Source: Tubiluchus corallicola (taxonomy: Eukaryota > Priapulida > Priapulimorpha > Priapulimorphida > Tubiluchidae). From it: DNA of 64,000 nt. Positions 51,701 to 61,724 of the stretch are shown here, in pieces; within the stretch, counting starts at the first letter, position 1; the number at the start of each line of letters is the position of its first letter. Under the pieces are notes generated by a model. The model was given only the letters and a program-made list of their open reading frames with translations. It was not told where the DNA came from and made no database searches. The DNA lies in assembly GCA_030141605.1 (NCBI GenBank), contig JAQGDQ010000914.1, forward strand, positions 1 through 64,000, in the 5' to 3' direction. A program made the position numbers and the translations under genes.

Positions 51701-54700
51701 AGAGTTAAACACCTCTCCAATTCGTCACCGAGAGTTAAACACCTCCCCAATTTGTCACTGAGAGTTAAACACTTCTCCAATTTGTCACTGAGAGTTAAAC
51801 ACCTCCCCAATTCGTCACCGAGAGTTAAACACTTCTCCAATTCGTCACCGAGAGTTAAACACCTCTCCAATTCATCACCGAGAGTTAAACACCTCCCCAA
51901 TTCGTCACCGAGAGTTAAACACCTCCCCAATTCGTCACCGAGAGTTAAACACTTCTCCAGTTCGTCACTGAGAGTTAAACACCTCCCCAATTTGTCACCA
52001 AGAGTTAAACACCTCTCCAATTCGTCACTGAGAGTTAAACACCTCCTCAATTCGTCACCGAGAGTTAAACACCTCTCCAATTCGTCACCGAGAGTTAAAC
52101 ACCTCTCCAATTCGTCACCGAGAGTTAAACACCTCCTCAATTCGTCACCGAGAGTTAAACACCTCTCCAATTCGTCACTGAGAGTTAAACACCTCCCCAA
52201 TTTGTCACCGAGAGTTAAACACCTCTCCAATTCGTCACCGAGCGTTAAACACTTCTCCAATTCGTCACTGAGAGTTAAACACCTCCCCAATTTGTCACCA
52301 AGAGTTAAACACCTCTCCAATTCGTCACCGAGAGTTAAACACTTCTCCAATTCGTCACTGAGAGTTAAACACCTCCCCAATTTGTCACCGAGAGTTAAAC
52401 ACCTCTCCAATTCGTCACCGAGAGTTAAACACCTCACCAATTCGTCACTGAGAGTTAAACACTTCTCCAATTCGTCACCGAGAGGTAAACACCTCCCCAA
52501 TTCGTCACTGAGAGTTAAACACCTCCCCAGTTCGTCACTGAGAGTTAAACACCTCCCGTTTGAGAATTATTGCTACAGCATAGCAGTATGCAAAGTAACA
52601 ACATGTTTCCAATTTTACTGTAAATTTTTTGCAAACGGTGAAAAAGATTGCAGTCCTTTGAAGACCCCAAATTTATGTAAATTGTTTTTGTAGCTAGAAT
52701 GATAACGAATTGAATTATAGTTAGTTTAATTCCTGTTTTTTCAGTAACATAAATTTTTGAGGCAGATCAATTTCGGCTTTGCGTGATATTCTGTATACAG
52801 AAAAATCGATTTCTTTTATTTAAATAATCGTTTAGCATGAGCTATTAGAGAATATATGCAGACTCACTTTCGACCAGACGGTTTAGTCTAGTGGTAATGC
52901 ATCTGCTTTCCGTCTGGGAGGTTGTGAGTTCGAACCAGCAGCCGGGTTATACCAAAGACTTTAAAAATGGTACCTGCTTTGCCCTGCCTGACGCGTGGTA
53001 TTTAGGGTAAAAGTGGGGTAATAATAGTCTCTGTTATGTAGTTGTAGGTTGTTATTTACAGTCGGCGATAATAGCTCTTTGAGCTAATGTTAATTGTTGA
53101 CCCAAAAGCCGACTTTAAATAAAGATTATTATTATTATTATTATTATTAGCTTTCTTCACAAGTGGTTGAAGTAACACAAGTAATTTATAGTTTTACTAT
53201 AGAAAGTTACTACTCGGTTTCACTGACTGGAGTTATTATAATTTTAGATCACTGACTTCGCATGCTCCGAAGCAGCCCCGTATTCGTGTGGAAGAAATTG
53301 TGGACAACCGCTAGCCTGTGGTAATCATAGATGTACGCTCGAGTGCCACGTGGTAAAAACTTCACACAACAGCGGATCTCAGGTTAATAGCAGTCATAAT
53401 TAAGATGAATAGAGTTCTTTCGTAGTCTTAGATGTTTCATTGATTACAGTAATTGAGGTGGGCACTGTGGGTACTAGTTCTTGCTACTGTTTCATTTCAC
53501 TTTGACTTCGAATTATCAACTCAAAAGTTGAACCATAGGGACACTGACTGTGAAAATCATTTTTGAAATTGTTGTTCAGTCACTTTGTTATGATTGAGTT
53601 TAGGCACAGAGAAGTATGGATAGGAACCAAAAATCTATAATAAATATTTGCACTGCACACAACAGAAAGTGTTTATTGAACTACAGAAAACATGAGTAGC
53701 AAAACTGCTGCACTGAACATTGAGCAAAAACTAGAAAGCAAAAACAGTCAGTAAAACCTGTTTCACAGCCAGTATACAGGTATAGAACTTGACCTATGCA
53801 GAGTTATACAGGCTTCACAACAACCATTAATTTTAGATAGGGAGAGGACCAGTGTGTATGTAGTCACTGGACCATACAATTATGCTGAAGGTAAGTCAGC
53901 TGGTAGAATGTAACAAGATTAGCACATAGATGGCAGCACCTAACTGCAATGTACAATTCCAACTTCCACACTGACATACTATTAATTAGCTATAGTTTTT
54001 ATGTTTTTTTGGCTGTAGATGGGAGAACCTTGTGAAGAGTGTGACTCTCAATGTGACAAGCCTCGGCCAGAGGGATGTACACATGCGTGCCTAGAAGCGT
54101 GCCACCCAGGTAAAAACACGTAGAACTCGTATTTGTATTTACCTTTGTTGACTTTTTAAGACTCGTTGTAGTTCTAGGAATATAAAGAAGTCTTTTTTGT
54201 TGCAGCACAGGAAAACCCTCCACTTAAAAATGCGTCTTGAAATTTTATGCCACTTCCATACTACCTTTTTGCATACAGGGCTTGCATCGGCAACAACGCT
54301 GTATAAAACATGTAAATTTAAACTCCCTCGATGACAGTTAGATGCAGCTATTTTGACGAGGAGTCATTTGAAACAAGTTTAGATAACACTGAGTAAAGTT
54401 CGAAAAACAATCAGAGCATTCGTCGTGCACACACCACTAATTAAGTAAAATTTTTAAATTACTGTAATGATGCTATGGGAGTGAAATGAGTACAAAAAAA
54501 TCTAACCTGTATCAAAAGAGATTTGAGTTAGGCCCTTTGGGGCTTCGTTTTCAATTCTGAAAATAGAAAAAAATCTTTTTTAAAAGAAATTAGTAAGTGA
54601 ATGTGCTTGTGAATTAATATTTTGTAGCAGCCCAGGATGTACGCAGAAACAAGATAGTCAAATAGCAGCAAAATGCAGATACGCGAAAATTTAATTCAAC

Positions 54701-57188
54701 TAAAATAAACTATTTTATAGTAATGTCAAAACACCATGCAAACTTTGAGCAAACTGTATTAACATGACTAGAACATGACACTGCAGTGTTAAAGCTCTCT
54801 GGTTCGCTTCGCATCTTCGCATTTCTTTTGCACTAAATGTCGGTCATGCAAGAACAATAAGATGTCTTTCAGTCTCGTAGAACTCACTCTCTCTATTACA
54901 TCACTGCAACATGAATTAAACATGAATTTATTCCACAGCAAATCACAAAAACACAACAAAACCCACAAACACAAAAACACCACAACCACACAAACACCCA
55001 GCAAATGTACATATAAACTGACATACAAATTGTTATTCTACAGCAAATCGTACATATAAACTGACATACAAATTGTTATTCCACAGCAAATCGTACATAT
55101 AAACTGACATACAAATTGTTATTACATTATAAAATAAAATAAAAGAGTCACTGTGAGGAGGAAGGAGCATTATGCTTTTCAGTCCTCCTCCATTATAACT
55201 TTTTGTACAACTTTTAAGCAAGATATTTTTGTAAGCAGTTACTTTATGTATGCAGGTGACTGTCCTCCGTGTACACAAATGCTACGTTGCCGTTGCCACT
55301 GTCAGCTAGTGGTGTTGCACAATGAGTGCAGTAAGTGGAATTCTGCCGACGATGAAGAGCGCGAGCTGATGCAGTCTTGCAAGAATCAGTGCCCTAGAGA
55401 GGTGAATTTATTCTGCTACGTAGTTAGCTGTTTTTAACTTACTTATTTGGAATAAATTGTGAGATTACGTGTAAATGCATGGAATAAGTTGTGAGATTAC
55501 GTGTAAATGCATGGAATAAGTTGTGAGATTACGTGTAAATGCATGGAATAAGTTGTGAGATTACGTATAAATGCATGGAATAAGTTGTGAGATTACGTGT
55601 AAATGCATGGAAGCCTATAGGGATTTTATGGCTTCTAGGATTCAAAAGAAAATCTGTTGTAATACGATTCCTGTTTGTGTGGATTTTGTTGTTTTGAATT
55701 TGGTGGATATATGTCTCATATTGTATGCACTATTGTATGCACTATATTGTATGACTATTGTATGCACTATATTGTATGCACTATAATTAGCGATTACTTT
55801 TGGACGGTGACATAAATTACCTGCTCTGCTTTGCTTTTACGTTTCTTTTTTCTGTTATATAATCATATACACAGTATTTTTTCTCATCGAGAATTTTGTA
55901 AACAACTGTACATATATCATCATTTTATTTAATTCGTAACTAATTATTGTGATACTTATTCATCATCTTCATTTATTATTATTCTTTTTTTCACTTATGC
56001 CATTGTTGTTATGTTTGTTTTTATATTTTTCTTTTTGTTATTGCTTTATTTTGATTAGTTTATTTAAGTAATTAACAATAATTGCATCCTATGTCATTCA
56101 TCAATTCTTTTTTCTGTCATCAATATTAAATTATAAGGGGTGAGTGACTAGATAACCTACGGTCTTTCCTCGCCCCATCTCCACGGATAAAGTTATTTTT
56201 TCGTAAAATGGAAATTTGTGACACATTTGGAGAAAATAAATGTCTACGTCTATATGTCATAGTAATACTTTAAAGTTCATGGATAATCTATTCAGTATTT
56301 TATCTGTACATAGCAGGAAAAACACAACAAAACAGAAATATAAATTTGGCACAGAATTATGCACATTTCCTTGTATATTAATGTAATCCTTCTCATGATA
56401 ATGAAGCACGGTAAACATTTGTTACACCAGACCATATAACAGTGGACTGTTTCCCGTTGTAGGGGAAAGTATATTTGAAGGATGGCACGTATCTGGATAG
56501 GTGCCTTTGTTTGACGAGTGACATCCATTTTGGAAACGTAATGTCGTTACCATACGTGTTGTGTGTGATAAAGTAAAGTGTAACAATGGAACCAATGTAA
56601 AACCGTAACATGTAACAATGTTTCTGGCATGCCGACTACATTGTTCCACAGATTTTGACATCAATTTTGTGCCTATTTTTTAGCTGACCTGTAAACATCG
56701 CTGTCCTAAGCAGTGTCACAGTGGCCCTTGCTTGGACGTCGTACTGTGTACGCAGAAGAAGATCATTCGTTGTCCTTGCAAGCGACGCAAGACGGAAGCA
56801 CTGTGCCGCGAAGTGCAGGCTGGCGATCGTTGCATAGAATGTGACGATGGCTGCAAGAAAGCCGTGGAAAATAAAAGACGGGTAATTTATGCTGGCTAAA
56901 TTATGTAGAGCTGAAAAAATGAATAAAATAACAGGTGATACGTTTAACTTTTTGCTAGTGAATTTGTGCCATATGAAATTTTTAAAGAAGCTTTCCCTAT
57001 GTTTCAACCTGGTAGATTTGTAGAACATTGAGTGTCTTACGAAGCTGCATAAACTATTCAAGCATTCTCAATAGTCGAATATTAGACCACTAACGTATCA
57101 CAAACAGAGCCTATTTCAGGGGGGGGGATACTTCCCCGGGGCCTCGCGCCAAGGTAACATTTTTTTTTGCTTTATGCAAACATACTGG

Positions 57189-57232
<44 letters not shown>

Positions 57233-57911
57233 CACGCGCGCCGTTTGCCAGTATTGACAAGTATTAAGGACTGGTCTTGAGAATAAAGCAGTTTTTCTTT
57301 CAATTGTTCTTTCCTTTAACAACTGTATAACTCCATATTTTCTCTTCGAAAATGCGTCTCCGGCGTGCTAGCAGTTCAAAAATTTTCTGGGCGCGAACCA
57401 TGGTGTGTGTGTCCGTCCCCCGGCGCTTTGCGACCCCCTCCGAGGGGGCCTCACACGCCCCACTTCCCCGGGCCTCGCTTAAGCTGAAATAGGCCCTGAT
57501 CACAAAAGTAAATTACATGTAGTATTAATTCTGAATTTTATATGAGTTTTGTCTGTACAATGTACAGTATGTGTATTTTAGCGACACATTTTGACTAAAA
57601 TAACTTGAAATCTTTTGTAACTGTCGTGAACGGACTGTTGCCAGAATTTAATACTTACTACTACTACTACTACTACTACTACTATTGTTGTTTAGGAAGA
57701 GGAGGAGAAAAAGAGGCTTGAAGCTGCACAAGAAGAAGAGAAAGCAAGGGCAGAGTTGGAGAAATTTGAGCGCATGATGAGTGGACCAAAGCGGAAGCCT
57801 CGCAAGAGAAAAGAGGTCGTGGAGAGCATCAGTTTTTGGAGGCGGTACTGGATCAGTATTGTTTTGTCTTGCTTTGTAGCTGTGGTTGCCTATTACGTCT
57901 TTCTTGTCTGA
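33704..57911 (+). CDS. NFXL1: NFXL1 (NF-X1-type zinc-finger-like 1), complete, 18 exons
   Basis: Exons 33704-33857, 35559-35714, 38133-38406, 39175-39353, 41393-41554, 41853-41953, 42234-42348, 42943-43058, 44469-44600, 46312-46402, 47401-47521, 49311-49467, 49976-50095, 53248-53382, 54019-54109, 55256-55401, 56684-56881 and 57696-57911. All introns are GT-AG and the phases close at 2,664 nt, 887 aa (human 911). The start MEASGRGRG resembles the human N-terminus. An acidic region follows, then a RING/PHD-like finger (about 138-200: CLIC, AVWSC, CIQKW, CPKC) and [14 protein letters not shown]. The NF-X1 cysteine/histidine repeats (CGH..C..CHPGPCPPCP type) run to about 810. Then come an E/K-rich coiled coil (about 817-850) and one C-terminal membrane helix (about 867-887). 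Family members are RING/NF-X1 proteins linked to transcriptional or RNA regulation; the exact role here is inferred. The exon 14 donor (53383) was chosen for frame and homology; an earlier gtaaaa (53353) is also in frame. Confidence 0.95.
34453..34570 (+). repeat. LINE-like 3' end with stem-loop and (GAATT)n tail
   Basis: The hairpin GGGGTGGCTGACT (34453-34465) pairs with AGTCGCCGCCCC (34482-34493). It is followed by AATAAA and a short tandem tail, ttgaattgaattgaactgaa. It lies in NFXL1 intron 1. Confidence 0.6.
35000..35480. repeat. Dispersed repeat (copy matching 23.98-24.47 kb)
   Basis: Shares the block order described for the 24-kb copy, including 'aaaatggctgcgcctaacgg' and 'gaagggttttcttgtgcttt'. 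It ends about 80 bp before the NFXL1 exon 2 acceptor. Confidence 0.6.
35738..36222 (+). mobile_element. MITE with CAGGGATGAGAA ends (copy 1)
   Basis: Inverted termini CAGGGATGAGAATTTT / ..AATCTCATCCCTG, 485 bp, flanked by a 6-bp direct repeat tagttt (35732-35737 and 36223-36228). The insertion starts 24 bp after the NFXL1 exon 2 donor. The inverted second copy is at 58693-59185. The superfamily is uncertain: CAGGG ends suggest hAT, but the duplication is 6 bp, not 8. Confidence 0.85.
36297..37420. mobile_element. Non-autonomous hAT element, 1.1 kb, with nested solo LTR
   Basis: The ends CAGTGCTATTCAG and TGAATAGCACTG are inverted repeats. The 8-bp flanks are cgctagac (36289-36296) and cactagac (37421-37428), one mismatch. 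No transposase is recognisable; the 94-codon ORF at 36861-37142 has no motif and runs into the nested LTR. It lies in NFXL1 intron 2. Confidence 0.85.
36978..37198 (-). mobile_element. Solo LTR, family B, copy 2 (nested, shortened)
   Basis: 221 bp, TGTTGTG...CACAACA, with a perfect 5-bp target duplication caaag (36973-36977 and 37199-37203). It is the reverse complement of the copy at 20312-20674, lacking an internal part. It is inserted in the hAT element, so it is younger than that insertion. Confidence 0.85.
37607..38100 (-). mobile_element. Solo LTR, family A, copy 2
   Basis: 494 bp, TGTGGAAG...TTCCACA, with a perfect 5-bp target duplication acgca (37602-37606 and 38101-38105). On the minus strand a TATA box (about 37915) precedes AATAAA (37700-37695). 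It ends 30 bp before the AG of NFXL1 exon 3, close to the expected branch point. Confidence 0.92.
38578..38662. repeat. 26-bp tandem repeat, three copies
   Basis: 'cttggattatctatggtctc' plus 'atgtac' three times in NFXL1 intron 3. The 1.9-kb intron 4 (39354-41392) holds nothing I recognise. Confidence 0.85.
42479..42744. mobile_element. MITE-like element packed with TTAGGG-type repeats
   Basis: A 15-bp perfect inverted repeat (AGTTTACAATTCCCC at 42479-42493; its complement at 42730-42744) encloses about 200 bp of degenerate TTAGGG, TTAGGA and AGTAGG hexamers (42518-42718). It lies in NFXL1 intron 7. No target duplication was recognised. The bounded structure argues for a transposed element rather than a simple interstitial telomere scar. 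Confidence 0.75.
43148..43492. repeat. 23-bp minisatellite, about 15 copies
   Basis: Tandem 'gtagaagacccagggcttac' plus 'tgt', nearly identical copies, in NFXL1 intron 8. Low divergence suggests recent expansion. Confidence 0.95.
44945..45978 (+). pseudogene. LINE C-terminal relic between two long direct repeats
   Basis: The ORF 45092-45433 has the hallmark end-of-LINE pattern ([44 protein letters not shown]), with further frameshifted sequence to about 45720. About 24 bp, 'aatgtgtctatgygtagagc' plus 'tttg', is repeated on both sides (44945-44968 and 45955-45978). This fits a long LINE target-site duplication. It lies in NFXL1 intron 9. Confidence 0.7.
46472..46896 (-). mobile_element. Solo LTR, family A, copy 3
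   Basis: Closely matches copy 2 over most of its length and ends TTTCCACA. The left end (TGTTATTGAAG) is diverged. The flanks are cagac and gtctg, reverse complements rather than direct repeats, so no normal target duplication is seen. NFXL1 intron 10. Confidence 0.8.
47690..48330 (-). pseudogene. LINE reverse-transcriptase 3' relic
   Basis: The minus-strand translation has [20 protein letters not shown], then [40 protein letters not shown] and [12 protein letters not shown], the post-RT thumb region of Rex/CR1-like LINEs. No intact RT. NFXL1 intron 11. Confidence 0.75.
48885..49146. repeat. 18-bp minisatellite, about 14 copies
   Basis: Tandem 'gacctcactacagtggct' with C/T and A/G variants. 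18 is divisible by three, so both strands appear open. NFXL1 intron 11. Confidence 0.95.
50795..52556. repeat. 30-bp minisatellite, about 59 copies
   Basis: Units of 'ttcgtcactgagagttaaac' plus 'acctccccaa'. Two subarrays are visible: 'cactgag' is dominant to about 51.6 kb and 'caccgag' after it. A 2-bp insertion near 51520 shifts the phase. It makes up over half of the 3.15-kb NFXL1 intron 13. The four long ORFs over it are artefacts. Confidence 0.96.
52868..53150 (+). repeat. tRNA-derived SINE with (ATT)n tail
   Basis: The head resembles a tRNA: box A 'tagtctagtgg' (52887 on) and box B 'gagttcgaacc' (52926 on). An unrelated body follows, then aaataaag with (ATT)n at 53120-53150. The whole is a Pol III retroposon in NFXL1 intron 13. 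The tRNA acceptor stem is not intact, so it is not a tRNA gene. Confidence 0.8.
53549..53970 (-). mobile_element. Solo LTR, family A, copy 4
   Basis: 422 bp, TGTGAAAATC...CTTCCACA, with a perfect 5-bp target duplication ctgac (53544-53548 and 53971-53975). More diverged internally than copies 2 and 3. It ends about 46 bp before the AG of NFXL1 exon 15. Confidence 0.9.
54240..54530. repeat. Inverted partial copy of the 24/35-kb dispersed repeat
   Basis: The complementary strand shares 'gtttcaaatgac', 'aaaatagctgcatctaac' and 'gagtttaaatttacatgttt' with 35.27-35.38 kb. NFXL1 intron 15. Confidence 0.55.
55447..55613. repeat. 32-bp tandem repeat, about five copies
   Basis: 'ataagttgtgagattacgtg' plus 'taaatgcatgga' repeated right after NFXL1 exon 16. 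A short 'attgtatgcactat' repeat follows at 55715-55790. Confidence 0.9.
56040..56240 (+). repeat. LINE-like 3' end with stem-loop
   Basis: GGGGTGAGTGAC (56137 on) faces CTTTCCTCGCCCC (ending 56176), followed by an A-rich end with AATAAA. Same architecture as 34.45 kb. NFXL1 intron 16. Confidence 0.5.
57105..57498. mobile_element. hAT-type MITE with 8-bp target-site duplication (copy 2)
   Basis: Ends CAGAGCCTATTTCAG / CTGAAATAGGCCCTG with perfect 8-bp flanks atcacaaa (57097-57104 and 57499-57506). The interior matches copy 1 apart from a much shorter (CT)n (about 45 bp). It lies in NFXL1 intron 17. Confidence 0.93.
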
Positions 57912-58257
57912 ATTCGTTTAGCACTGATGACTGGTCAGTTATTTCAGTACTTGACTGGCTTACTGTCTGAATTCGTTTAGCACTGATGACTGGTCAGTTA
58001 TTCTAGTACTTGACTGGCTTACTGTCTGAATTCGTTTAGCACTGATGGCTGGTCAGTTATTCTAGTACTTGACTGGCTTACTGTCTGAATTCGTTTAGCT
58101 CTGATGGCTGGTCAGTTATTTCAGTACTTGACTGGCTTACTGTCTGAATTCGTTTAGCTCTGATGACTGGTCAGTTATTCTAGTACTTGACTGGCTTACT
58201 GTCTAAATTCGTTTAGCACTGATGACTGGTCAGTTATTTCAGTACTTGACTGGCTTA
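57905..58257 (+). repeat. 59-bp tandem repeat, six copies, starting at the NFXL1 stop codon
   Basis: The unit is 'ctgtctgaattcgtttagca' through 'cagtacttgactggctta'. The first copy overlaps the last NFXL1 codons and its TGA (57909-57911), so each later unit carries a copy of the terminal 'gtctga'. The array fills the start of the 3' UTR. Confidence 0.93.
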
Positions 58258-58692
58258 CTTGTTAAACTGATGTGGCAGCGTATTGTTTAGAACTGCTCCA
58301 ATTCGTTAAACTGATTTCATTTTTTACGTTAGTATTTCATCGCTTAATGATGCTAATGTTTTCCAGTAAAATGCAACATTAACCGAATCGTCGTTAAATG
58401 AACCATTTCTTCTGTGGACAAAAATGCAAAAGTTAAAGATGTGTTCTAAGGGTGAAAGTTGATAATTCATAGCAATAAGAATTTTTCTTTTATTTGCTTG
58501 TCGTTATACTAAAGGCTTTTTTACAACTTGCGTCAAAGTGGCTGCTAATGATTTCTTCTGCTATTTTACCTATAAAGTTCACGGAAAAATACAGCGGAAA
58601 AATACAGAGTTGTTTTTCAATAGCGTAGATACAAATGGAGTGACTGGCGAATAGAACCCCAACCCAACAAGTAGGTGTGTATCATGGAATAT

Positions 58693-59185
58693 CAGGGATG
58701 AGAATGACAAATTGCAAAAAACTCTGAAACAAGCCGGGGTTTGGGGGCCGTGTAGGCCCCCGTGGGGGTTCAAATTGCAATTTTGTGACCATAGAGAGCC
58801 TCTAAGTGGACTTAAAATATCAATTACCTTGTTTCATGCATAATTTAAAATACCCAACTATCAAGGATACATGGACACCTACTTGTCTCAAAAACGCCTA
58901 AGTACTGGCCGCTCCTATGCAAAAGTATATAAAAACTGTCTGCAATTGACTCAAATAACTCTGCACAATTGATTCTATATTTTTATACATAGAGATATAC
59001 ACGTGGTTACACTGATGTACGTGATGTAAACAAAGTGATGGCCCGCCAACTAGCGGTCAGTTTGTGAAATAATGTACTGGGTCCGTAAAAATTTTCTCAA
59101 CGAATTTATGCGATTTACAAAAATAGCACTACTGGTCTTCCAAAAACTCGGAATTCCACGTATCCGCGGAAAATTCTCATCCCTG
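58693..59185 (-). mobile_element. MITE with CAGGGATGAGAA ends (copy 2, inverted)
   Basis: 493 bp, reverse complement of the 35738-36222 copy along its full length, ending CAGGGATGAGAATGAC / AAATTCTCATCCCTG. The flanks gaatat and taatat differ by one base, again 6 bp. Confidence 0.85.
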
Positions 59186-59615
59186 TAATATAAGAGGCTT
59201 ATATCACACAAGGCAGACTTACCATAATGTAGGCAACACATAAATCATGGATGTTTACCAGTGTCTGACAAACTGCTATACACACAGTGATTTGGGTTAG
59301 TAGTGGCTTCTTTATAGATAGCAATAAATCATATTTGCATAAGCACTTGGATAGGTAGCAACTTCGTTATTGAGTGTCAGCTTAACAAATAGGTTGTAAT
59401 GCTTAAGTATGGTCACAAACTTGTCGGTAAAGTGAAGTTTACTTCATCAAGTGAGAAATACGTGATAAAAGCTTGTTGTTGGTAAAACGATTCATTGGAA
59501 AATCGGGAGTCGTTTAGTGGGGATGTATTTTAGGTGACCTACCCTATCGCTTCTGGTTGGTTTGAAGCATTGTTTAATTTTGTTCTCAAGTCTGTCATAA
59601 AAATTTTTTAAGGTA

Positions 59616-60086
59616 CAGTCAACCTCGGGTATAAGGTACTCGCTTATAAGGGACCACCAACACCAGTCCCGCTTTTTCGTAACGTTTTTCCTATGTAAAA
59701 AACTTCGTATGTAAAGTATGCGGATATAAGTGACTTTCGGTTATAAGGGACGATATCTTCAGGTCCCGCGTAATAAAAACCCAGATAAATTTCCTCGCAT
59801 ATAAGGGACCCTACAATCAAAGCAAAATTGATTGATTTTTAACCTCAATTTTTCGCCTCAGCCTTCAAACAGCTCGGTTTCCGCAGTCACATACATCTCG
59901 CATCACTGAAGGAGCTTCCTACATACCGTTTGCAATAAATGTGTAGCAATAATCCATAAAATTATTGGTAAAAGTACAGGTCTAGATTACACCCTTGGTC
60001 TGATTCAACTTCGGCTATAAGGGACATCGGATATAAGGAACGGTTTTTTCCGGTCCCGAGGTGTCCCTTATATCCGAGGTTGACTG
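59616..60086. mobile_element. MITE of Tc1/mariner type (TA target)
   Basis: Near-perfect inverted ends CAGTCAACCTCGGGTATAAG / TATATCCGAGGTTGACTG, flanked by TA on both sides. Further 'tataaggga' direct and inverted motifs inside. No transposase. TA duplication and CAGT ends fit Tc1/mariner or Tigger-like families. Confidence 0.85.
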
Positions 60087-60454
60087 TAGCAGTTGGTGAG
60101 CCATGTTTGTAATTGTGCAAACATCTTATTTGGAATGTCACGAGTCTCGCGCTTGAACATTTAAAAATGGTTTATCAGAGAATTTTGATGATTTAACTAA
60201 TTAAAGTTTTTCAACTGAATTTCAAATTATTAGGTCAGCCATGTTTAGAGACTAAACTTTTCTGTGATATTGTGACAGGCCTTTTATGTACTATAACTAT
60301 GTAAAGTGTCAAAAAGAGATGTCACTATTGACTTGAAACATCATTAGCAATGTTGAAACGCCACTGTAACGTGTTTTTATATTTCTGCTCCTGACGAGGC
60401 AGACAGTAACTGAGGAAGATAATATGATGCATTTATGAGAGGAGGTGTCGTGGT

Positions 60455-60690
60455 TAATTAGCAGAATACACCAGGTGGTTCAACTCAAAGGCAGCGTGCT
60501 CACTTCCCACCCGGGAGGTCACGGTTTAAATTCCGACCAAAACGGTGCCGCCGGTTCTTCGACCAAGAACACGGGCTTATCGAAGTAACATGCGGTTTAT
60601 AATAATCGGGACCACCTTTGGGAATATGTATCGAGTTACTTAAGGTGTCATTCTTAGACTATCTCCTAAATGAAGTTATTGCTATTGTTA
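60455..60690 (+). repeat. Degraded tRNA-derived SINE
   Basis: A tRNA-like head with box A-like 'tggttcaactcaaaggcag' and box B-like 'ggtttaaattcc', followed by a body with no coding sequence. More diverged than the 52.87-kb SINE and a different body. The stretches 60.1-60.45 and 60.7-61.4 kb show nothing I can assign. Confidence 0.5.
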
Positions 60691-61724
60691 AAAGTCATTC
60701 GCATAGTAAACTCTTGTTTTTTCATAAACTTTTTATATTTGAACGTGTTCAGCATTTTTCTAAACAGCATTGAGTATTGTTACGTTCAGTATGTTGTTCA
60801 AGGCGTTTAAAAATTGAAATTGCAAGTTTTGCAAACGTTTCACTTGTTTATTTAAATTTGTTGTTGTTGTTAATACAATTATAAATGACAATTTCAGTTG
60901 TTTGTATTGTTATTTTGTACGTATTTGTAAAGTTCACCTAATTCTGCTCGACTAGTTCCTAGCTAAGTTGAATTTGTTGGTCTACTATACTCATACATGT
61001 AAATAGGCTTTGCTCATTATAGCAATGTCAGCATGTAGCAATGTCCCCAGAGCTAAGTATACAGGCTACAGTTATAAGTTCAGCAAAGTTGACTAGAATT
61101 ATAATGAAAATTGTTGCAAAGATATTGTAGTTTGTACGTATTGGAGTTTCTGTTAAACTGTTTGTATTAATTTGCAATCTGCAAAGAATTTAATACAGTT
61201 TTATAATGGTTTTTGTAAAAACAAAGTTTCAGTATTTATTTCAGTGACCTGTAATTGTTTGATTGTAATAGTGATAATTATACGTCTCCACTTTAACGTG
61301 GTAAACAGCCATCGATGGTATGGCAAATGAAACAGCCAGAACACGTATTGATCCCAGTTGTCGCCCATCCGTTTACTGACCAGGTGTGATGTTACTCAAC
61401 TTCAGTGTATAAGCAGACACAATGACCAGTTGGCTCTTTAGCCTGGCCCAGAATGCAAGACAGAGAGAGAGAGAGAGAGAAGGGTTTTATACGTCTTCAT
61501 CTCTGCTTTCAATAAAATATGGATAGCTTTTAAATAATCTCACTACATACAAGTCAGTTTATGTTGATTAATAAATAATACATTATTCTTAGTGCAGCAA
61601 AAAACAAACAATTCTTACTAAACGGCACAAAATTGTAGGTGTGTCATAAAAATCTTGATTTTATCTTAAATTTTTTTACATAGTTATGCTTATTTACATG
61701 AACATTACAACAAATTTTTCGTGG

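Noticed and set aside
50804-52693. Long ORFs (163-335 codons) and a CRISPR-like look of regular 30-bp repeats
   Set aside because: There are no unique spacers, units are directly adjacent, and the region is a spliceosomal intron of NFXL1. It is a minisatellite.
52868-52945. tRNA gene
   Set aside because: Boxes A and B are present, but there is no complete acceptor stem and the sequence runs into a repeat body and (ATT)n tail typical of a SINE.
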